A DNA stretch of 64,000 nucleotides from Candidatus Methanophagales archaeon (GTDB taxonomy: Archaea > Halobacteriota > Syntropharchaeia > Alkanophagales > Methanospirareceae), in NCBI GenBank assembly GCA_024699715.1, contig JANPRD010000011.1, forward strand, positions 94,906 to 158,905, read 5' to 3'. Positions 9,441 through 19,094 of this stretch are shown here, in pieces (within the stretch, counting starts at the first letter, position 1; each line of letters begins with the position of its first letter). The notes beneath the pieces were generated by a model. That model saw nothing but the letters and a program-made list of their open reading frames with translations, ran no database searches and was not told the DNA's origin. The position numbers and the translations under genes are program-made.

Positions 9441-10694
9441 ATGTATCTGACGAGTGAGGAGGAGCGGATATACGAAGGAGAGCGTGGCTGGACGCTTCAG
9501 AAGGCGATGCAGATATTGGTGGCGATTGGCGAATTGAATGGTGCGGAGCGTCTGATTCCGATAAAGAGTGCGCATGTCTCTGGAGCGTCTTACAAGACAA
9601 TCGGCGATGCATACGAGTTTGTTGAGCGCCTTCAAGGCAGGGTTGCGGTGAGAACGACGCTGAACCCTGTCGGTATGGATTTGGAGCGTTGGCGTGAGAT
9701 GCTCATTGACGAAGATTTTGCGAAGAAGCAGCGTGCAGTCCTCTCTGCTTACGAGAAGCTCGGCATACTCGCTGAATGCACTTGCGTCCCCTACGAAATT
9801 CCCCCTCCTCGCTCACACCCCTTAGAGACCTCACTTGCTTCTTCACCGTTCAGACCGAGAGAGGGCGAGCATATCGCTTGGTCGGAGAGTTCTGCGGTGA
9901 TTTTCGCAAATTCCGTGCTTGGAGCGAGGACGAACATGGAGGGCGCACCTTCGGCGCTTGCAGCGGCACTTCTCGGTAAGACACCGCTCTACGGCTTGCA
10001 CATCCCTGAGAACAGAAATGCGACGGTGAAATTGCTCATTTGTGATGAGATTTCTGATGCTGATTTCGGCGCTTTGGGGCTTCTCACAGGCGAAATCGTG
10101 GGAGACAGCGTCCCGCTTTTTGAATTCAAAGGAATTCCGAGTGAGGATGAATTGAAGCAGCTCGCAGCAGGCATCGGAGCAACAGGCTCCGTCGGAATAT
10201 TCCATGTGAAAGGCGTCACGCCAGAAGCGAAAGAGGACATGATTTCAGAGGTCGTGCATGTTGAACGCTCACAATTGAGGGATTTCCTTGAAAGTTGCGG
10301 TGATGCTGGCGCTGGCGTCGGAAGCAGCGGTGGTGGTGGCGAGCCGGATGTCGTTGCGATAGGATGTCCCCACTGCTCTTTGAACGAATTAAGGCGTATT
10401 TACAAGATATTAAAGGAGGAGAGCAAGCGCTCACGCAGAAGTAAAGTGGCGTTGCCTTTCTTCATATTCACTGCAAGAGCGTTCAGAGGGAGCGAAATTG
10501 TGCGTCGCATTGAAAATTTCGGCGTTAAAGTCTTCTGCGACACTTGCTTCGTCGTTTCTCCTGCATTTGAGCGCTTCTCATGCATACTCACGAACTCCGG
10601 AAAAATGTGGCGTTACGCACCCCTGCTTTCACAACGAAGACCGAAAGTCATACTCGCAAGCACCGAAGAATGCGTGAAACGGGCTTTCTCGTGA
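9441..10694 (+). CDS. Aconitase X-type protein, probable phosphomevalonate dehydratase large subunit
   Basis: A 417-residue AcnX catalytic protein. Recognisable family features are MYLTSEEERIYEGERGWTLQ, the VSGASYKTIGDAYEF segment, TTLNPVGMD, ECTCVPYE, GARTNMEGAPSALA and the late cysteines IGCPHCSLNELR and CDTCFVVSP. In most archaea the AcnX large subunit pairs with a small DUF126 subunit to dehydrate mevalonate 5-phosphate in the modified mevalonate pathway for isoprenoid lipids. The small subunit is not adjacent. It follows the acylphosphatase gene by 69 bp on the same strand and converges with a dead transposase. Confidence 0.82.
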   Translation: MYLTSEEERIYEGERGWTLQKAMQILVAIGELNGAERLIPIKSAHVSGASYKTIGDAYEFVERLQGRVAVRTTLNPVGMDLERWREMLIDEDFAKKQRAVLSAYEKLGILAECTCVPYEIPPPRSHPLETSLASSPFRPREGEHIAWSESSAVIFANSVLGARTNMEGAPSALAAALLGKTPLYGLHIPENRNATVKLLICDEISDADFGALGLLTGEIVGDSVPLFEFKGIPSEDELKQLAAGIGATGSVGIFHVKGVTPEAKEDMISEVVHVERSQLRDFLESCGDAGAGVGSSGGGGEPDVVAIGCPHCSLNELRRIYKILKEESKRSRRSKVALPFFIFTARAFRGSEIVRRIENFGVKVFCDTCFVVSPAFERFSCILTNSGKMWRYAPLLSQRRPKVILASTEECVKRAFS

Positions 10695-10704
10695 CCTCCT
10701 CCCC

Positions 10705-11861
10705 TCACTGAAGTGAGCCAGCAAGAGGAGGTTCCTGCTTCGTTGAGGCGACTTGCCCCACGATCACCGAAGAAGCGGTGACGTGGAGTAGAGGTCTCCT
10801 CTCAGCAGGCTCAAAGGGCAGGCCCAGCCCCAGCTTCTCCAATCCTCTTTTCAGTATTCTACATGCAGATGTGTAATCTCGCAGCGGATCGCTCCGAGAT
10901 AGACCTTCGGATGTGCCTCTTGGAGAAACCTTCACGACCGTCTTACCAGCTCTCTCAGCCTTGTAAGACAGGTAGTGAAGGAACTTACTCCAAGAGGCGT
11001 CTGAAATTTCGGATGAGAGATTGTGGTTTCTCTTCATGTTTTCCACTTTCAAGGCTTCGACCACGATGAGATCGTAGTTATCAACGTAGAATCGTGAGAG
11101 TTTATGCAGAAAATCATCCCTCTTCCGCTCTATTTTCTCATATACCTTGCACAACCTTCGCAGCTGCTTCAGCCAGTTCTTCGAGCGTCTCTTCTTCCTC
11201 GAAAGTTTGCGGTGCTCTATTCTCAAACGCTCCAAGTCTCGCTCATAGCACTTCGGATTCTCTATGGCTCTTCCATCAGAGTCTGTGAGATAGCTTCTTA
11301 TGCCTAAGTCTATGCCTATTGCACGCTCTATCTCCTTCTTCGGAACTTCAGCATCTTCGACGCATATAAGAGCGATACCACGCTCCGCTTCCATAGCGCT
11401 TTATGATCACTTGCTTTATCTTTCCTTCAACGGGGCGGTGAATTCTTATTGGAACTTCTCCGACCTTTGATATGTATAACCTATCCAACCTATTCCCTGT
11501 CTTGATGAGCTTGAAGCCTGACTGGTTCAGAATGAAGCTCTTGAACTTTCCGTATTTCTTATATCGCAGCTTTCCGACCTTCTTACCCTTCTTCTTCAGT
11601 TCCGCCAAAGCCTTCAGGTTGTTATAAAGCATGAAAACGACCATTTGCAAGGTCTTAGCGTTCACTTCTCTTCAGTTCAGATCGTTCTTCCTTTAGCTTT
11701 GGGAGCAAGGATTGCATCTTGCGTTTTGGTGGTGTGCTCTTACTCTCGTTTATGATTGAAAGCAGCTTGTTATAGACCCACCTGCACTGTTCTAATATGA
11801 GCAGCAATTTCTCCTCTTGCTCCTTCGTAGGATATAATCTGAACTTTTGAGCGATAGATAG
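10705..11861 (-). pseudogene. tnpB: IS200/IS605-family TnpB (OrfB) transposase, decayed
   Basis: Three minus-strand frames together give a TnpB-like protein. N-terminal RLYPTKEQEEKLLLILEQCR lies in the first frame (from about 11861). VNAKTLQMVVFMLYNNLKAL is in the second. AIGIDLGIRSYLTDSDG (RuvC Asp), IVVEALKVENMKRN (RuvC Glu) and VSPRGTSEG are in the third. Frame changes lie near 11670 and 11390. The zinc-ribbon segment that should follow PRGTS is missing: it passes straight from SRSDPLR to DYTSACRILKRGL. TnpB is the RNA-guided nuclease carried by these elements; this copy cannot make one. No TnpA is present. The sequence at 10694-10735 has a CTCACT/AGTGAG hairpin that may be the right end of the element. 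Confidence 0.85.
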
Positions 11862-12080
11862 TCATTTCACCTTCTACCTCTCTATATACTCTTATTGTTT
11901 CCTTTGTGTATCCCACCCACTTCCCCTGCTCCACATTTGAAAGGGAATTAGCAGCAACATCTTCTTAAAAAGTAATTTGCAACTGATAGAATTAATCCGG
12001 TGGGTATAGTAGTAGGGTATAACAACACCGAAATAATAATTCCTATGGCAGTCAGTTCTTTCTTTGTTTTTGACCAATTT

Positions 12081-12644
12081 TCAACGCCTCTCATTTTTCC
12101 CAACGAAGTCGCTTTTCACGAACAACGCATGATGCTCCACACCGATTCCTTCCAATTTTTCCCTCGCACCCTCCTCCCTTTCAATTACTGAAATGACCTT
12201 AACAACAGTGCATCCTTTCTTCTGAACCTCTTCTATTGCCTTCAGCACACTACTGCCTGTCGTCGTGACATCCTCAACAATTACGACCTTCGCCCCGCTT
12301 TCCAAGTTACCTTCAATCGTTTTCATCGTTCCTCGTGGCTTCCGCTCCTTGCGAACATAAAAACCTCGCATCGGACGACCTTTCTTCCAGCTTAACATGC
12401 AAATTGCCGCTACAATTGGGATTGCACCCGACTCTAAACCCCCTATATATTCCGCATTGCATCCCTTTATATGCTCATACATGCATTCAGCAATCAAATT
12501 GAGACCTTCAGCATCTAACAGAACAGGCTTTAAGTCAAAGTAATAATGACTTCTCTTACCACTCGCAAGCGTAAAACCTTCCTCACTGTAAAGAAGGGCT
12601 CGCTCTTTAATTAACTCCTTCAATCTCTCCATCTGCTCCGCCAT
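12081..12644 (-). CDS. pyrE: Orotate phosphoribosyltransferase
   Basis: Transfers phosphoribose from PRPP to orotate in UMP synthesis. It is 187 residues with FTLASGKRSHYYFDLKPVLL at the start, GGLESGAIPIVAAICM and the catalytic loop FYVRKERKPRGT. The PRPP-binding motif is VVIVEDVTTTGSSVLKAI. Length and motif order are normal for archaeal PyrE. It lies 50 bp downstream of purC on the same strand, giving a small nucleotide-synthesis cluster. The 219 bp on its 3' side, up to the dead transposase, hold nothing recognisable. Confidence 0.93.
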   Translation of the reverse strand: MAEQMERLKELIKERALLYSEEGFTLASGKRSHYYFDLKPVLLDAEGLNLIAECMYEHIKGCNAEYIGGLESGAIPIVAAICMLSWKKGRPMRGFYVRKERKPRGTMKTIEGNLESGAKVVIVEDVTTTGSSVLKAIEEVQKKGCTVVKVISVIEREEGAREKLEGIGVEHHALFVKSDFVGKNERR

Positions 12645-12694
12645 TCCCCCCCATGCATTTTCATGTCTTACCCACTACTCACATGATTAAAACG

Positions 12695-13829
12695 CTAACT
12701 CAAAAATTCTCTCAACTCTTCCATGATTTCCCGCAGCGAAGGGACATCTTCAAACCAAATTCTGCCCGTTATTTCATTGCAGAACGCTTTGTATAGCGAA
12801 GATGTGAGGTTTTTAAGCGTAGTGGGCAGTGCAGGAGGCTCGCTTTTCACAAAATCCCGCCAATTCAACGCATCTCGCTTCTTCGCAGCCTCCACTTCCT
12901 CAAACCAAGCGGTTCTTCGGTAGAATGCTCGCAAAACTTCCTTGCTCACTGGCATTCCTCCGTAGGAGTAGCGACACTCGTCAGGCGTTCCGACGGCGTC
13001 TACGACTAAAAGTCTGCGATGCTCGTCAAAGCCGAACTCCACCTTACCGTCCTCAACTGTGAGACCCGCTCTGCTCGCTGCTTTCCTCACGCACTCATTT
13101 ATTTTCAGCGTAATTCGTTTGATTTCCTCAACTTCAGCGTCGCTCAACCCCGCAATCTCACAAGCCTCGCTCCAACTCAAATATCTGTCCTTTGCTTCCA
13201 ACTTCGTTGAAACTTCCAAGAACGGCTCCTTAAAGACGAAACCCGGCGGAGGTATTTCATCCAAGCCCAAATCTGAAACGCTCAAACTGCCTTCTCGCAA
13301 CCTCCTGAACACGCTTGAGCCTTCAGGCAGGGCGTTCCTCCAAATTACTTCAAGCGGAATGAGAAAATTCCCCCGCTCACTTTTGTAAATTGAGTAGTCG
13401 TAGCGAAGAGATGCTTCTCCCGCATTCTCCCTCGCCAGCTCCTCCCTCAAACTCTCTACTTGCTTCACCTGCTCCACCTGCTACGCCTGCTACGCTTGCT
13501 CCACTCGCTCCACTTGCACTCACCACAGCAGGCTTCAAAACACGCAGCAGTTTTATCTCCATGCATGCCTGCGGCTTCTTAAGTTCGGACAATTCCTTGA
13601 CTTTTCCATCCTCAACTACACCCAAATAATGCGTTTCTATGCCGATTTCATGCAATTTCTCAAAGAAGAATGCGGATGTTATGCATAGAGAAGCTCCTTT
13701 CCCATCTATTCTGTCGGGCATCTCGCCCCAATCAAATACAGAATAGCGGTCAGTGAAAAGGAATCTTCCACGACCCGCCTTCTCCCTGCGAGGCGCTTCA
13801 AGCACAATGATGTCTTTCACACTGCCCAT
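12695..13829 (-). CDS. purC: SAICAR synthetase with repetitive insertion and frameshift
   Basis: Phosphoribosylaminoimidazole-succinocarboxamide synthase, step 7 of IMP synthesis. The N-terminal frame has RGRFLFTDRYSVFDWGEMPD and GKGASLCITSAFFFEKL. The second frame has DYSIYKSERGNFLIPLEVIW, LPEGSSVFRRL, then EFGFDEHRRLLVVDAVGTPDE and YRRTAWFEEV. The frame changes inside a low-complexity insert (roughly 13440-13540) rich in Gly/Ala/Ser/Val codons. The insert sits between two conserved strands where most PurC proteins have a short loop. The ATG at 13829 is preferred to the upstream GTG because GGGTGA lies before it. Either repeat slippage or sequencing error explains the break. It is divergent from cimA. 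Confidence 0.82.
13461..13522 (-). repeat. Short imperfect tandem repeat inside purC
   Basis: A run of near-identical 6-9 base units (GGAGCAGGT, GTAGCAGGC, GGAGCGAGT on the coding strand) encodes an Ala/Gly/Ser/Val stretch. The purC reading frame is lost here, so the array is a natural slippage site. Confidence 0.7.
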
Positions 13830-13969
13830 CCCCGCTCTCACCCGTCAATCCCGCAATTTGTTTTGTGCGAAAGTGGCGTTGCTTTGTGGGTGGAATTCTT
13901 CCTATTGAAATAAAAGAGTAGGTAAAAAAGAGAGAAAGAGTGAGGGAAAGGAGTGAGGAGGAAGGGGGA

Positions 13970-15463
13970 ATGGAGCGAGAGAGGCGAGTGGGCGTGCTTG
14001 ACACGACGCTGCGAGACGGAGAGCAGACGCCGGGCATCTCTTTCACGCCAGAGGCGAAGTTGAAGATTGCATTGCAGTTGGACGAAATAGGCGTTGACAT
14101 TGTAGAGGCGGGAACGGCAATTGTCTCGGAAGGAGAGAGGAAGGCGATTAAAGAAATTGCGAATGCGGGGCTGAAAGCGAAGGTCTGCTCTTTTGCGAGG
14201 ATGCTTCGTGAGGATTTGGACGCTGCTTTGGACTGCGATGTTGATGCTGTGAATATTGTTGTGCCTGTTTCAGATGCACACATTCAGAAAAAACTGAGAA
14301 TTGACAGGGAGACGCTGCGAGAGAGAGCGATTGAGGCTGCGGAATATGTGAAAAAGCACGGAGTTGAGGTTGAAATCAGTGCAGAAGATGCATCAAGGGC
14401 GGACTTCTCATTCTTAAAGTCGCTTTTTCAAGATTTAGCGAGTGTTGCTGACAGACTTTGCGTTTGCGACACCGTGGGCGTGCTGACGCCAGAGCGAGCG
14501 AAGGAGATTTTCAGCGAGTTGAGCGGTATGGGTTTCACGCTCTCCGCACACTGCCACAACGATTTCGGAATGGCAACCGCAAACTCAATCGCAGCGGTGC
14601 TTTCAGGTGCGGAATATGTGCATGTGACGGTGAACGGCATGGGCGAAAGGGCGGGGAATGCTCCGCTTGAGGAGGTCGTCGTTGCGTTAGAGCTCTTATA
14701 CGGCATAAAAACGGGCATAAAAAAGGAGAAGATTTACGAGACTTCACGGTTAGTGCGAAACCTTGCGAAGATGCCTGTTGCGCCGAACAAGGCGTTAGTG
14801 GGCGATAACGCATTCACGCATGAATCAGGTATGCATGTTCACGGCACGCTCGCAGATGAACGCCTTTACGAGCCTTTTGACCCCAAAATCATAGGACGCA
14901 CACGCAGATTCGCATTCGGAAAGCACACAGGCAAGGCATCTGTGAAGATGGCGTTGGAAGAGATGGGCATTCCAGCCGAAAATGTGAGCGAATCGCATAT
15001 AAGAAGCATCATTGAGCGTGTAAAAGAGCTCGGAGACAAGGGAAAATTGGTGACGGATGCGGACTTTCAGGCGATTGTTGAGGATGTCCTTCAGATTGAG
15101 CGGGAGGAACGCATAAAACTGCTTGACCTCTCTGTTGTTTCTGGTAAGAGCGTTCAGCCGACCGCATCCTTGCGTTTGAGCGTGAATGGCGATGAGATTG
15201 TTGTTGCGGATGTCGGCGTCGGTCCTGTGGATGCTGCGATTAATGCACTCCGAAAGGCAATTTCTGGCAGAGGAATGAACGATTTGCGCCTTGAGGAATA
15301 CCATGTTGACGCAATTACTGGCGGAACTGATGCACTCGTGAATGTAGTTGTGAGAGTAAGCAGGGGAGACAAGACAATAACTGCGAGCGGCGTCAGCGAA
15401 GATATTGTGCTTGCATCAGTTCAAGCGATGATTAATGGAATAAATCGGCTATACCGATACTGA
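13970..15463 (+). CDS. cimA: (R)-citramalate synthase
   Basis: Condenses pyruvate with acetyl-CoA to citramalate, the threonine-independent route to 2-oxobutyrate and isoleucine. It is 497 residues. DTTLRDGEQTPGISFTPEAK, VEAGTAIVSEGERKAI, KVCSFARML, VVPVSDAHIQKKLR and LCVCDTVGVLTPERA match methanogen CimA more closely than LeuA. HCHNDFGMATANS gives the metal ligands. The C-terminal regulatory domain (about residues 380-497) ends in ASGVSEDIVLASVQAMINGI. The ATG at 13970 has GAGGAAGG before it and is preferred to an upstream GTG. It is intact, unlike leuA. Confidence 0.88.
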   Translation: MERERRVGVLDTTLRDGEQTPGISFTPEAKLKIALQLDEIGVDIVEAGTAIVSEGERKAIKEIANAGLKAKVCSFARMLREDLDAALDCDVDAVNIVVPVSDAHIQKKLRIDRETLRERAIEAAEYVKKHGVEVEISAEDASRADFSFLKSLFQDLASVADRLCVCDTVGVLTPERAKEIFSELSGMGFTLSAHCHNDFGMATANSIAAVLSGAEYVHVTVNGMGERAGNAPLEEVVVALELLYGIKTGIKKEKIYETSRLVRNLAKMPVAPNKALVGDNAFTHESGMHVHGTLADERLYEPFDPKIIGRTRRFAFGKHTGKASVKMALEEMGIPAENVSESHIRSIIERVKELGDKGKLVTDADFQAIVEDVLQIEREERIKLLDLSVVSGKSVQPTASLRLSVNGDEIVVADVGVGPVDAAINALRKAISGRGMNDLRLEEYHVDAITGGTDALVNVVVRVSRGDKTITASGVSEDIVLASVQAMINGINRLYRY

Positions 15464-15488
15464 CGAGGAAGGAGGGGGAAGCGGTCAG

Positions 15489-15562
15489 AAGCCTTGGGCG
15501 GGATTCGAACCCGCGATCTCCACCTTACCAAGGTGGCGCATTACCGCTATGCTACCAAGGCT
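15489..15562 (-). tRNA. tRNA-Thr (anticodon GGT)
   Basis: The minus strand folds as a cloverleaf. The acceptor arm AGCCTTG pairs with CAAGGCT. The anticodon stem CCACC/GGTGG holds loop TTGGTAA, giving anticodon GGT for ACC. The T arm has GCGGG/CCCGC around TTCGAAT. The discriminator base is T, as expected for archaeal tRNA-Thr. CCA is not encoded and no intron is present. It lies beside the left edge of the tandem duplication. Confidence 0.93.
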
Positions 15563-15595
15563 CATTCCTCTGATTTCTCTTCACTTAAATTTATC

Positions 15596-18500
15596 TTACG
15601 CCTCGCCGCTGAGTGCAGAGCGCAAGGCATTTTTCCACACCAAATTCTCAATCCTTTCAATTAGAGAACGCCTGTTTCCCACATATTCCGCTATTTTCTT
15701 GCGAACTGCCTCACGAGTTTTGAGATAAGATTGCACTGCTCGCCTCACCGCATCCTTATCCTTCGGAATTTTGATGCGCCTGCGACCACTTTTAACCGCA
15801 ATTTCTATGTATTTCGCCTCCTCTCTCGTCTCACATCTCAACTTCAGCGTGCGAAAATTCACGAATATGCCTTCAAGCGAGGATTCCAACGAAGGCTCTC
15901 CCTCCTCCTCCGGAATATAAATCTCTTCGCACTCCTCCCCCTCAATATACCCCTCAGGAAATCTTAATTCACCACCGAACTCCCGCAAGACATCCGCAGC
16001 AATCTCCTCCACAGCCACATCTCCTTTCCTACCTCGCCTCTCAACACTCCTCGCTTTCTCTAACCTTGAACGCACTAAATCAACCACCGCTCTGTAAACC
16101 TCCAACTGCTCCTCCTCGCTTAATCCCAAAATCTCTCCCATCACAATGCGGTCAAGTTCTCTGCGGTCTGGTTTTACTTTGTCTAAGGAAACTTCTTCTG
16201 GCGTGTTTGCTCCTATTTCTTCGAAAACTGAGTCGATTGGACGTTTAGATAAATTGTCAAAGGCTTTCTCAAGTTTTTTGATTTGAGATTTAGAGAATCA
16301 CATCAGGATTAATAATCGGAACGTGGTTTCATCTCAGGTCCATAATTTATCAAAAGCCCCTTGTCCCATTACAGTTCTCCCATATAATTCAACAATCATG
16401 GTTATAAATTGTCGAATTTAACAGTGCAGCTATCACTTTAGAGAGTTTCTTGTCTTTTAGGCACAAATACCATAAAAAGTATGATCTGTCGGACTATCAG
16501 TCATTTTAAATGGCAAGTTAATAGGTCACATTCAAACAATTGTCTAAATACAAATATCAGCTTGTGGCAACTCTGGCAAATCATACCATCTCTTCCTCGA
16601 AGCGCAGGTAGGTCTTTTGTGAAACTCTCTCGGTTTTCTTCACCCCACTCAATATATTTCAGCACATTTGTTCCCCTCAAATCCTCCTTATCTTTATGAA
16701 TGAGAAGCACTCTGAACTTTAAATCTTTCGGGTTTATGACGATTGACTTGCATTCTCTCGGCGATTTTATCACATAATTCGGAATCCAATATACAAATCC
16801 ATCGTTCCGTAAGACTTCTTCAAGCGAGAAATCTTCAGCGTATTGCGAATTTTTGAAGTATTCACCGCCTTTGTCCTTCCAGACATCTTCAGCAACAGGA
16901 GGCTCTTCCCACTTACGCAAAGGATGCATCCAAAATTCCCGCTCTATCCCCCACGCCTTTATCTGCTCCTCCGTTAGGTAGAAGAACTCGTTCGCTCCCG
17001 TTGTAAATCCTCTTCGGACTTCTGCGACTGCTTTAAGCGGAACAAACAAATCCTTTCCCTTCTCTAAAATCTTGAAGAATATTGAAGGCGCTCTCAGGTA
17101 TTTTCCCCATTTTGAACCCACATATTTTTCAGCGTCGGCGTCAAAGCCTTCTTCCCAGAGTTTCCGCTGCTCAACGACGAAAATACGCATGCTTTCGTTT
17201 TCCTCGTAAGATGTGCAACGCTCTATTTGAGAGGCAAGCATCTCCGCATTCTTCCAATGCCTCGCCTCGCTCTCACCCTCCCTAACGCTCACTCGCAGGA
17301 ATTCACGCAGAGGCTTCTTCAACTGCACAAACCTCACGAAATTCCGCATCCTTTCTTCAGAGGAACTGCACTTCTCAAGCACTGTTATGCATGTATTCAC
17401 ATCCGCTGCTGAAAACCATCGCTCTACTTTGCTCTCTATTATCGCAATAATCTTGAAGTTTTTGAGCAGGAATTCCTGAATATACCTGCCGTAATCAACA
17501 TCTAACCAAGAGTTTGAAGTGATAAGAGCCATTCTTCCCCCTTCTTTGAGGAATTTTGCGCCGTGAATGAAGAAATAACCGTAAATGCTCATTCGCTTTC
17601 CCGCATCAATTCCCGCCTCTTCTCTCGCAATTTTCCTCAATCTCTCCTTGTAGCCTTTCGGGAATATGTCTTCTATTTCTTCCTGACGGGTGTAGGGCGG
17701 GTTCGTGATGACAACATCAAAAAGTTCTGCGGAAGCGGAAGGAGGAAGGACATTGAAAAAGTCATCGTGCTGAATGTCTGCGTTGAACGCTGCGAAGACA
17801 TTTTTAATTGCGAGGTTCATTTTCGTCAAATAACAAGCAAATTCTGAGATGTCTATACCTTTCAATTCATGCAAAATCTCCTCGTGCCTCTTTTTACCTT
17901 TCAGGCGTTTCAGTGCGTAAGCCCTCGTCAAGAAAGTTCCCGCACCACACGCAGGGTCCAAGATGCGTTCATTTCCGCTCTTAACGCAGAAACAGAGCAT
18001 AAAATCAACGACAGATGAGGGAGTGAAGTATTGACCGAATTTATGCCTTTCCTCGTCTGGAATCAAATTCTCAAAAATAGAGCCGAGAACATCGTATTCT
18101 ATTTTTGAGAGGTCGTAGCGTTCAATCTCACGCACAAACTCACCGAATTGCTCCGAAAAATCCTTATCTGCGGGAAAAGGCAAATCATCCAAGAACTCTC
18201 GCTTGAAAATTCCGACGGGACAACGCTCAAAATACTCATTCAAAACGGACAGAATGGAAGAGCCTGCGGGTATTTGAATCTCTGGCAATTTGAATCCCTT
18301 GGCGACGCTCCTTAAGAAGTTGTAAAAGAGGAGTTTCGCAACGAGAATTAAAATGCAAAGGCGTGCAACCCTGTCAAAATCCGCCTCATTTCCATGAAAA
18401 ACCCATTTCTGCTCCCTGAACCAAGCACGCAAACGCTCCTTGAATGCAGCATCCTTCTCTGCGAGGCGCTGAAGATGCTCAGAAAGCGGAATGTAGAATG

Positions 18501-19086
18501 TGTTCACTGCTGATTTGAGACGCTCAATGAACATGCGGTCAAGTGGAAGCGCAGGTAAGCGCCGCCTCTCGTATATCTCGTGGAACTCACGCAGAAAACG
18601 CCTCAGAAAATCCTTTATTTTCGCTTGAACATCGTTCCTTCGCACCTCTGCCATCCGTTTCACTGAAACGACATCTCTGTGCAGGCGACGACGCTCAAGC
18701 AGTGGCGTCCCCTCTTTGAAAGTCTCCCAGAGGACGAACTCACGCACATTCCAAGTAGCAAAGAACGGAGCGCCGAGCAGAGAAGCCTTGCGCATCGCAT
18801 TCTCGGTGAGTGAAAGCGAGTAACCGTTGAACGAGGGACGCTTCAACTCCAAAATACACGCTGGCTTCCTGACAACTGCGCCTCCTGCGCCTCCTGCGCC
18901 CTCTGCACCCTTTGCGCCCTCACGCTTTTTGAAAATCACGATGTCTGCTTTCAGTGGTGCTGCTCCTTCGCCTGTCCGAATGGGAAATTCCTGCTCAAAT
19001 TCAAAAGGTAAGCCTTCCTCTGACGCTATTTCACTCAACCACCGCAGCACAAAGCCCTGAAATTGCGGCTCAATGACGCTATTCAT
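15596..19086 (-). pseudogene. Type IIG-like restriction-modification protein (Eco57I family), copy 1, broken
   Basis: A single-chain nuclease-methylase. The intact part (19086 to about 16600) begins with a PD-(D/E)xK-like domain (ADIVIFKK, then CILELKRPSFNGY), then a helical region. The N6-adenine methylase core has FGQYFTPSSVVDFML, ILDPACGAGTFLTRAY and VVITNPPYTRQEE. A specificity region follows (RRGFTTGANEFFYL). After LRGRDGM the frame collapses. Fragments (DSPTDHTFYGIC, VIAALLNSTI, GRTVMGQGAFDKLW, SKRPIDSVFEEIGANTPEE) appear in different frames with stops. The conserved C-terminus then reads open again from 16144 (GLSEEEQLEVYRAVVDLVRS). At least four lesions lie in 16150-16600, so the gene is probably dead. 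Its target-recognition segment differs from copy 2. BREX PglX is a distant alternative. Confidence 0.8.
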
Positions 19087-19094
19087 CTTTCATA

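Noticed and set aside
11892..12191. Short frames on both strands between the dead TnpB and pyrE
   Set aside because: No family likeness and no Shine-Dalgarno; part overlaps the pyrE 3' end in antisense.
13970..15463. Homocitrate synthase (AksA) or a second LeuA
   Set aside because: The regulatory C-terminal domain is present, which archaeal AksA lacks, and the CDTVGVLTP and VVPVSDAHI motifs are those of CimA.
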